From Parascedosporium putredinis (lineage: Eukaryota > Ascomycota > Sordariomycetes > Microascales > Microascaceae): DNA of 64,000 nt. Where the stretch lies: the NCBI GenBank assembly GCA_949357655.1, contig CASHTG010000020.1:1054001-1118000 (forward strand), written 5' to 3'. The first letter of the stretch is position 1. The number at the start of each line of letters is the position of its first letter. Shown here piece after piece: positions 59,301-64,000 of this stretch. Under the pieces are notes generated by a model. The model saw only the letters and a program-made list of their open reading frames with translations, had not been told where the DNA came from and made no database searches. Position numbers and translations under genes: made by a program.

Positions 59301-62059
59301 ATTCCCTATCGCTTAACGAGCCGGGGGTGGGCTTTGAACGACGCCACAGTGTGACTCCCAAATCCGGTTCGGCTGGTTATGTTCCTCCCTCTTCATAAAC
59401 ACAGGAGGAGACTTGCCAAAGTTCGATTGGCGAGTGCGAGGGCCCAAGCGCCCCCTTTTATCCAACTGAAAGTGCGAAGAGAAACCCCACGACCCTAGAT
59501 CATCGAAGGAAAGGTTGTTTAAACATGAGATATCTCGAGGTGCACGAGGTGCACGAGGGTGGGCGGGGAAGAGGCAGGGCTCTGTGGCCGTGCTGAGCCC
59601 TTGCAAACGTAAAAGGCCTCCAGGTGAGGGAGCTTGCTATTGCGCTATCAAACGCAACAGGTGAAGGCCGCCCGGTTAACTTGGAGGAAAGGAAAGGGTC
59701 CAAGGCCCTCGTCATACGCCGCTGGCTTGTCTCAAGGGAAACATTGCATCTCATCGTGCGGCGAGCGACCCCCACAACCCTCCCAGCGATTCCCCTGACC
59801 AAGGGTTCAAATGTTGCGGTGTACCTGGCCAGTTGTGCCCTGGGGGCCGACTTTTCGTCACTGGGTTGGAGCGGACGGGCGGCTCCCAGATCGATCATAT
59901 GGGGCTTAGAGCCCTTGGGGATGGCGCAGCGCAAAAGCAGCAGGACGCAGGCACAGCGCCGCTCCTTCCCTCCCACGGGTCGCTTGTACCAAGTATTCGA
60001 TGTTATTTCGAGCCTCCCAGATCCCCCCGCACCACTCCCATGAAGATAGGAAGTTAGGCTGTCATGCCTTTAATTTCGAGGCTCGGGATGCACATCTGAA
60101 CAAGGCTGACGGAGGTTAATCAATGTCAATGCAGCTCTTTGTCTGGATGAGGGTAACAGAAGAAAGCATCAGTCCTTCCCGACGTGCGGTGCCTTTCGAC
60201 ATTATCTCTTGGATACCTGCCGCCTTCCTGGAGCCAAATTTGTCTCTCCAACGGATTGGGTGACGCTCACAGGCTCTAGGCCGGTCCGGCTCTCCCTACT
60301 TTGTACAGTCATGCAGCGGAAGGCACGCAAAATGGGCATCTACTGATATTGGGAAAAGAGCGCCGAAGGCATCATTACAAGAACTTGATTAATATCCTAG
60401 GGGTAAATGGGGATGGAGGGAAATTCTTCGGTTCATTGTGGGATTTGAGACGAGCATGCATCGCCTCGCTACCTGCAGGCTTGACGGCAAAGAGAGGAGG
60501 GAACAAAGGCAGAACGAAACTCTTGGGCGAAGCTCTGCCAGGGGGTGGTTTCACACTGACGTCGCAGCGGCAGTGCTGAGCATCGAAGAGGAACCCGACA
60601 CCATGGGGGGTGGCGGGAGGCAGCGGCTGGCAAGCTCCTTCGTGCAGTGTGCAAGTCGGGTTGACGCAGGCCAGGCACCAGCTCATTTCCCCAAATTTGT
60701 GCATAGGAAGGATGGTCGTAGAAGGGGAGCGTCCCTTTCGTTCTTTGGCGTCTTCGAGGCGCTAAAGGGGAGGAGATTGGTGTTTTCCCAAGTGTAATAA
60801 AAGGAGCAAGAGTCATCTCGTCAAGAAGAATCAAGCTGTGGCTTTGGGCCTCGAGACAACCTGAGCCAGAAGAACAGGAATCAGCCCTGGAGACGCTCTT
60901 TTAGACTTGACTTGCAGGGCTTGATCCGATATAGCCACTCTTGCCACTGTCATCAGAAGCCCTCAACAGTCAAGCGTCAGGGAGATGACGAGTTTACTGG
61001 ACTAGGGCATTGAGAGAACACATCACAAGTCGGCCGGTCCATCATTTCGAATGAGGGGCAACTGGTCTGGTGGCAATTCGGAAGGGTGGGAGGATAGAGC
61101 ATCCAAAATTGATCAAGATCCAGTCCAGCCGGGCACTTCCAATGAGCTCAATGTTCTTTGTTTGCCTATTTCCCTTTTGGAGAGCTCATCTCTCCCGTCC
61201 TCACCCACTGTAATTTGAAGTACAAGTAGCACCTTGCACTGGTGTCCTGACTAGTGGAGTCCCTCTCAGGAGAGACCCTCCCGTATTAGATTGATGGGTC
61301 CTATACAGGAGGCAATAGCGTCTTTCATGCGTGCTGGCTTACTCCGTGTGGCTCATCAGGGTTCCTGCCACTGTGGGCTGGTTTCTGACCGTGGGAGTGA
61401 ATGGTTCAAGTCTCGTCTCTTGCCAACCCGGCCAGGAACCGGACCAGCCGCCGCAAAACCGCTCGACTTTTTGTCCAAAGCAAGGTCTCGTCTAGGTTTA
61501 CAGTGGGACACGGAGTACATTGATCTGAGGGTGGCACAAGAACCGTCCCAAAACCTCGCTAGTCCCGGATTGGACTAGGGTAAAGCGACCTGGGCCAATG
61601 GCATTAGGGTGGCAAGGAAGAGACCCACTCACATTGCGTCTCGTGGCCTTCTTTGATTCGCCATGCGTGGGCCACCTGTGCACTTGGACCCTCCACCTCC
61701 ACCCGACTTCCTCGTTCTGCGCTGCTCGAGGCCTTGACACCCAGGTCCTCTTTGTCCAATTGTAAGCGCTCACCAGATTTTAGCGTCGCTGGCACAGTCC
61801 ACTTGCCACCTTTCCCGCATGTACACTGTCCTCTCCCTTTCGGCACTGTTCACAACAAGTGGTACCCTGCGCACAGTGTACCCAGTGATGTACCTCGGTA
61901 CTCCCCGATCCTGAGGGAAGCAAGACGCACCCTCCGTCCTCTTTGCAGTATTGGATACGTACCTCCTGCTCCTGTCCATCCGCTGGGTCAACCCTGACGC
62001 TTTCGCCGCTAGTCTTCCTCTGGTTCTCCCCAAGAACCCACAGGTGCCTTGTCCAACAA

Positions 62060-62480
62060 AAACCCGCCATCGCCATCCCCGTCTGCCCGCGCCTCCTGTT
62101 CCAAATTCCTCTCACCTTCTACCTATCTCCCCGCGACTTCTTTCTGCACCAATATTCTTACCATCCAAAAGCATAATTTCACAAGCCCTCCTCCCAAACA
62201 AAATCACCAAAAAGGAAAGGAAAATCCGGTCTGTTTTGCGATCTTCTTTTCAAGTTGGCAATAATTGGAATCTTCTTCTTTGCGACTGAGTGCGACTTTT
62301 CTCCTGAAAAAGACTGCTATCTTTTTGTCCTCCTTTTCTCAACAACTGAGCTCACCGATCTTTTCCCGGTTCCCCCGAACATCAAAAGAGCCCCTCCCCC
62401 TTCCCCAATTGTTTGCGTTTCAAAGCTGGCTTCTCCCCTTCGCTGCTTCGACCTCAAACAACACCACAAGAAACTACATC
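62060..62480 (+). promoter_or_regulatory. Long pyrimidine-rich promoter/5' leader
   Basis: About 400 bp dominated by C and T on the coding strand, with many CTTCT, CCCC and TTCTTT blocks, ending about 90 bp before the ATG at 62568. In filamentous fungi such tracts flank transcription starts of strongly expressed genes. A long 5' UTR is likely; a leader intron cannot be excluded. Confidence 0.45.
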
Positions 62481-62567
62481 ACGGCAATAAATAAGGAAGG
62501 ACAGCATAGAGCTTTCTTTCCTGGCGAGCATTTCTCATAGAACTCAAACCTCCACACTGAGATCATA

Positions 62568-63190
62568 ATGTCTGCATACTACTACGGCGCGCATCACGCA
62601 CACCCAACGGCCGCGGTTCCCAACGCCCAGAACCACCATGGCAGGAATCGCAGGGCGCCCCGGCTTTCCATGTCGCAGAATGCCAACAGGCAATACCGGA
62701 CAGTTCGAGTCTCAAGGAGCTCTCCGATTCCACTGCGCTGATGACCTTCCGCACCCGGTTCGAAGCCACTCGGTCTTTCGATCTCGAGGACGACATGGAA
62801 TTCTGCCCCGGCCTGTTGACGGACAGCGATGTGAGTGATTGCAGCGGGTCGATCTCTTCTCGGTCTTCCAGCCCAACTAACTGGTCCCAAAAGCTGGTCT
62901 CCATCCATAGCGCTTCTGAGCGTTCTTCGCTCGCAAGCGGTTCTCCCGAGTCCTCTCCCACACAACAGCCCCAGACGGTCGCTCCGGCCTTCTCTCTCAA
63001 CTCTGCCTCGCCTTCCTTCATCCCTCCTGCGTTCCAGAACCAACAGTCCAGCCTCAAGTTGCACCAGCCTGCAGCCACCCGTGGTCGCGCCATTCCTATT
63101 GTGAACCCGCTCACCGGTGCGACCATGAGCAGCCCGCCTCCTTCCGTCTCCCCGGCCAGGATGCAGCAGATGCCTCTCAGGCGATGGTAA
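62568..63190 (+). CDS. Small conserved fungal protein of unknown function
   Basis: About 207 aa after correction, one exon. The N-terminus is Tyr/His-rich (MSAYYYGAHHAHP), followed by a basic stretch (GRNRRAPRLSMSQNANRQYR). The best conserved-looking core is TFRTRFEATRSFDLEDDMEF followed by CPGLLTDSD. The rest is Ser/Pro-rich and ends with IPIVNPLTGA and MPLRRW. I believe I have seen this arrangement in uncharacterised proteins of other ascomycetes, but I cannot name a domain or function. One base appears missing near 62706-62708 (TVR, then SLKELSDSTALMTF in the next frame); without it the first frame stops at about 62741. A GTGAGT inside the core (near 62830) could be read as a donor, but reading through keeps a plausible protein. 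Confidence 0.7.
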
Positions 63191-64000
63191 GCCATCGTCC
63201 CGCCAGCTTTCCCGTGATACGGTGGCTGTGATGGAGATTATGCGCGAACCGTTTGCCGTTACAGACGTCTATTTCTTTTTGCATTTATTCATGATATTTT
63301 TACTTCCTGCTCATCCTGGTTGAGAAGCAAATTGTCATCTTGGCCGGCACCGACGACGAGTATTTTGGCATATTACACAATTTTGGAACAACAAAAGGCG
63401 AGGCCATCGATACGATGAGACACTGCTCTTGGGGCTGGGCGTCCTCTGGGACACTCGCAGACACACAACTCAACACAAACACTCTCTCCCCACTCACTCT
63501 CTCCTATATCTATTTTCTTCCTTCTTCTCTCTCGACAAAACGATTCGTAGGTCAAGAATCTTTGGTCGTCTAGATCGACTCCTAGATCAACCGTTCGGAC
63601 GAAATATCCTCCCACCTCGACTTGTACAAATTACACCTTTGATCATCTCGATACTCTGTTTCACCTACACGGAGAGGATTCACCGTTCAGACGTTGATAC
63701 CCCAGCATCACCTATCGATTTCCTCTTAGAGTCCTTTCAGTTGTTCCTTAATCCCGTTATTTTCGCCCTTTTGTTATTATACCAGGAGACGTCGGTGTTG
63801 TATCGGTCCCGAAAGATGAGGCTATCATTTGCAGTTTTTTTCTCGATCATGGTATGAACCAGGCGTTTTTATTTTCGACAACGGGGGCGGTTTGACGTTT
63901 AATCGGCATTGCATCGGGTTGTTGCAACAACTCAACCTTACGACGGAGTTTTTTCGGTTTGATCGGGCAATATTTTTTGCCTGTCTGATTCGTTGTTCGC
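63191..64000. other. Right edge, 3' region
   Basis: Probably the 3' UTR of the gene at 62568 and flanking DNA. The 142-codon frame at 63429-63857 has no recognisable features. Confidence 0.5.

Larger units (their letters stand above)
53245..62567. other. 9.3-kb block with no recognised gene
   Basis: The longest gene-free stretch of the window. The first 300 bp are the SSN8 3' region. Two long plus-strand open frames (54576-55562 and 54917-55963) overlap each other in different frames and look like chance products of a stop-poor stretch. A (GT)n run lies at 56272-56301 and TACTTCGTACTTG/GTACAAGTA motifs at 57668-57683 and 61217-61229. The last 0.5 kb (about 62060-62560) is strongly pyrimidine-rich and is probably the promoter and leader of the gene at 62568. 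Confidence 0.5.

Noticed and set aside
59760..59830. tRNA-like B box (GGGTTCAAATG) in the large intergenic block
   Set aside because: No matching acceptor stem, D arm or anticodon arm could be drawn around it.
62830..62870. Intron in the 62.6-kb gene starting at GTGAGT
   Set aside because: The nearest good acceptor would make an intron of only about 41 nt and remove a Ser-rich stretch that reads through in frame.
5878..63190. Programmed ribosomal frameshifting as the explanation for the frame breaks
   Set aside because: The breaks differ in sequence and direction, occur up to four times per gene in unrelated housekeeping families, and lack a common slippery site. Error in base runs is much simpler.
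1..64000. CRISPR arrays, transposons, integrated virus, or a secondary-metabolite cluster
   Set aside because: I found no spaced direct repeats, terminal repeats with transposase or reverse transcriptase motifs, viral proteins, or PKS/NRPS/terpene enzymes. The DUF829 protein alone does not make a cluster.

Overview
This is nuclear DNA from a filamentous ascomycete (Pezizomycotina; by protein flavour probably a Sordariomycete, perhaps Hypocreales, which is an inference). The reasons are short GT..AG introns of about 45-300 nt with CTAAC/CTGAC-like branch points, pyrimidine-rich leaders, monocistronic genes on both strands, and families typical of the group. Gene density is low: about 14 protein genes and one tRNA in 64 kb. 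They are separated by long blocks (1-5.9, 7.5-13, 26.1-29.6 and above all 53.2-62.6 kb) in which I recognise no gene. I see no virus, transposon, CRISPR array or biosynthetic cluster.

Layout. YOS9, an ER-associated degradation lectin (minus, 5.9-7.5 kb), faces a C2H2-type putative regulator (plus, 13-15 kb) across 5.4 kb. A triple KH-domain RNA-binding protein (plus, 17.2-19.2 kb) is followed by the nucleolar DEAD-box helicase HAS1 (minus) and a bifunctional 6-phosphofructo-2-kinase/fructose-2,6-bisphosphatase (minus, 24.3-26.1 kb). A secreted pepsin-type aspartic protease (minus, 29.6-31.1 kb), an intron-containing tRNA-Gln(CTG) (minus, 32.6 kb) and a DUF829/TMEM53-like protein (plus, 33.2-34.1 kb) come next. 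Then follow WDR48/UAF1 (plus, 36.2-39.7 kb), the mitochondrial S-adenosylmethionine carrier (minus), a TilS-type tRNA-Ile lysidine synthase (plus), a single-pass membrane protein with a DUF4097-like repeat ectodomain (minus), an EF-hand ATP-Mg/Pi carrier SAL1/SCaMC (minus, 48.4-51.3 kb), cyclin C/SSN8 (plus, 52.2-53.2 kb) and a small conserved fungal protein (plus, 62.6-63.2 kb).

The genes are mostly unrelated housekeeping functions. Three bear on mitochondria (SAM import, adenine-nucleotide exchange, and tRNA modification if TilS is imported) and three on gene expression (HAS1, KH protein, cyclin C).

The most striking direct observation concerns sequence integrity. Eleven of the fourteen protein genes carry one or more single-base frame breaks, about 20 in all. 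Nearly every one lies in a short G or C run, and conserved homology continues without interruption in the neighbouring frame. Three genes (C2H2, KH, DUF4097-like) are free of them. The pattern fits residual homopolymer errors in the consensus far better than a cluster of pseudogenes. The gene models below therefore give genomic spans and state where the frame must be shifted.
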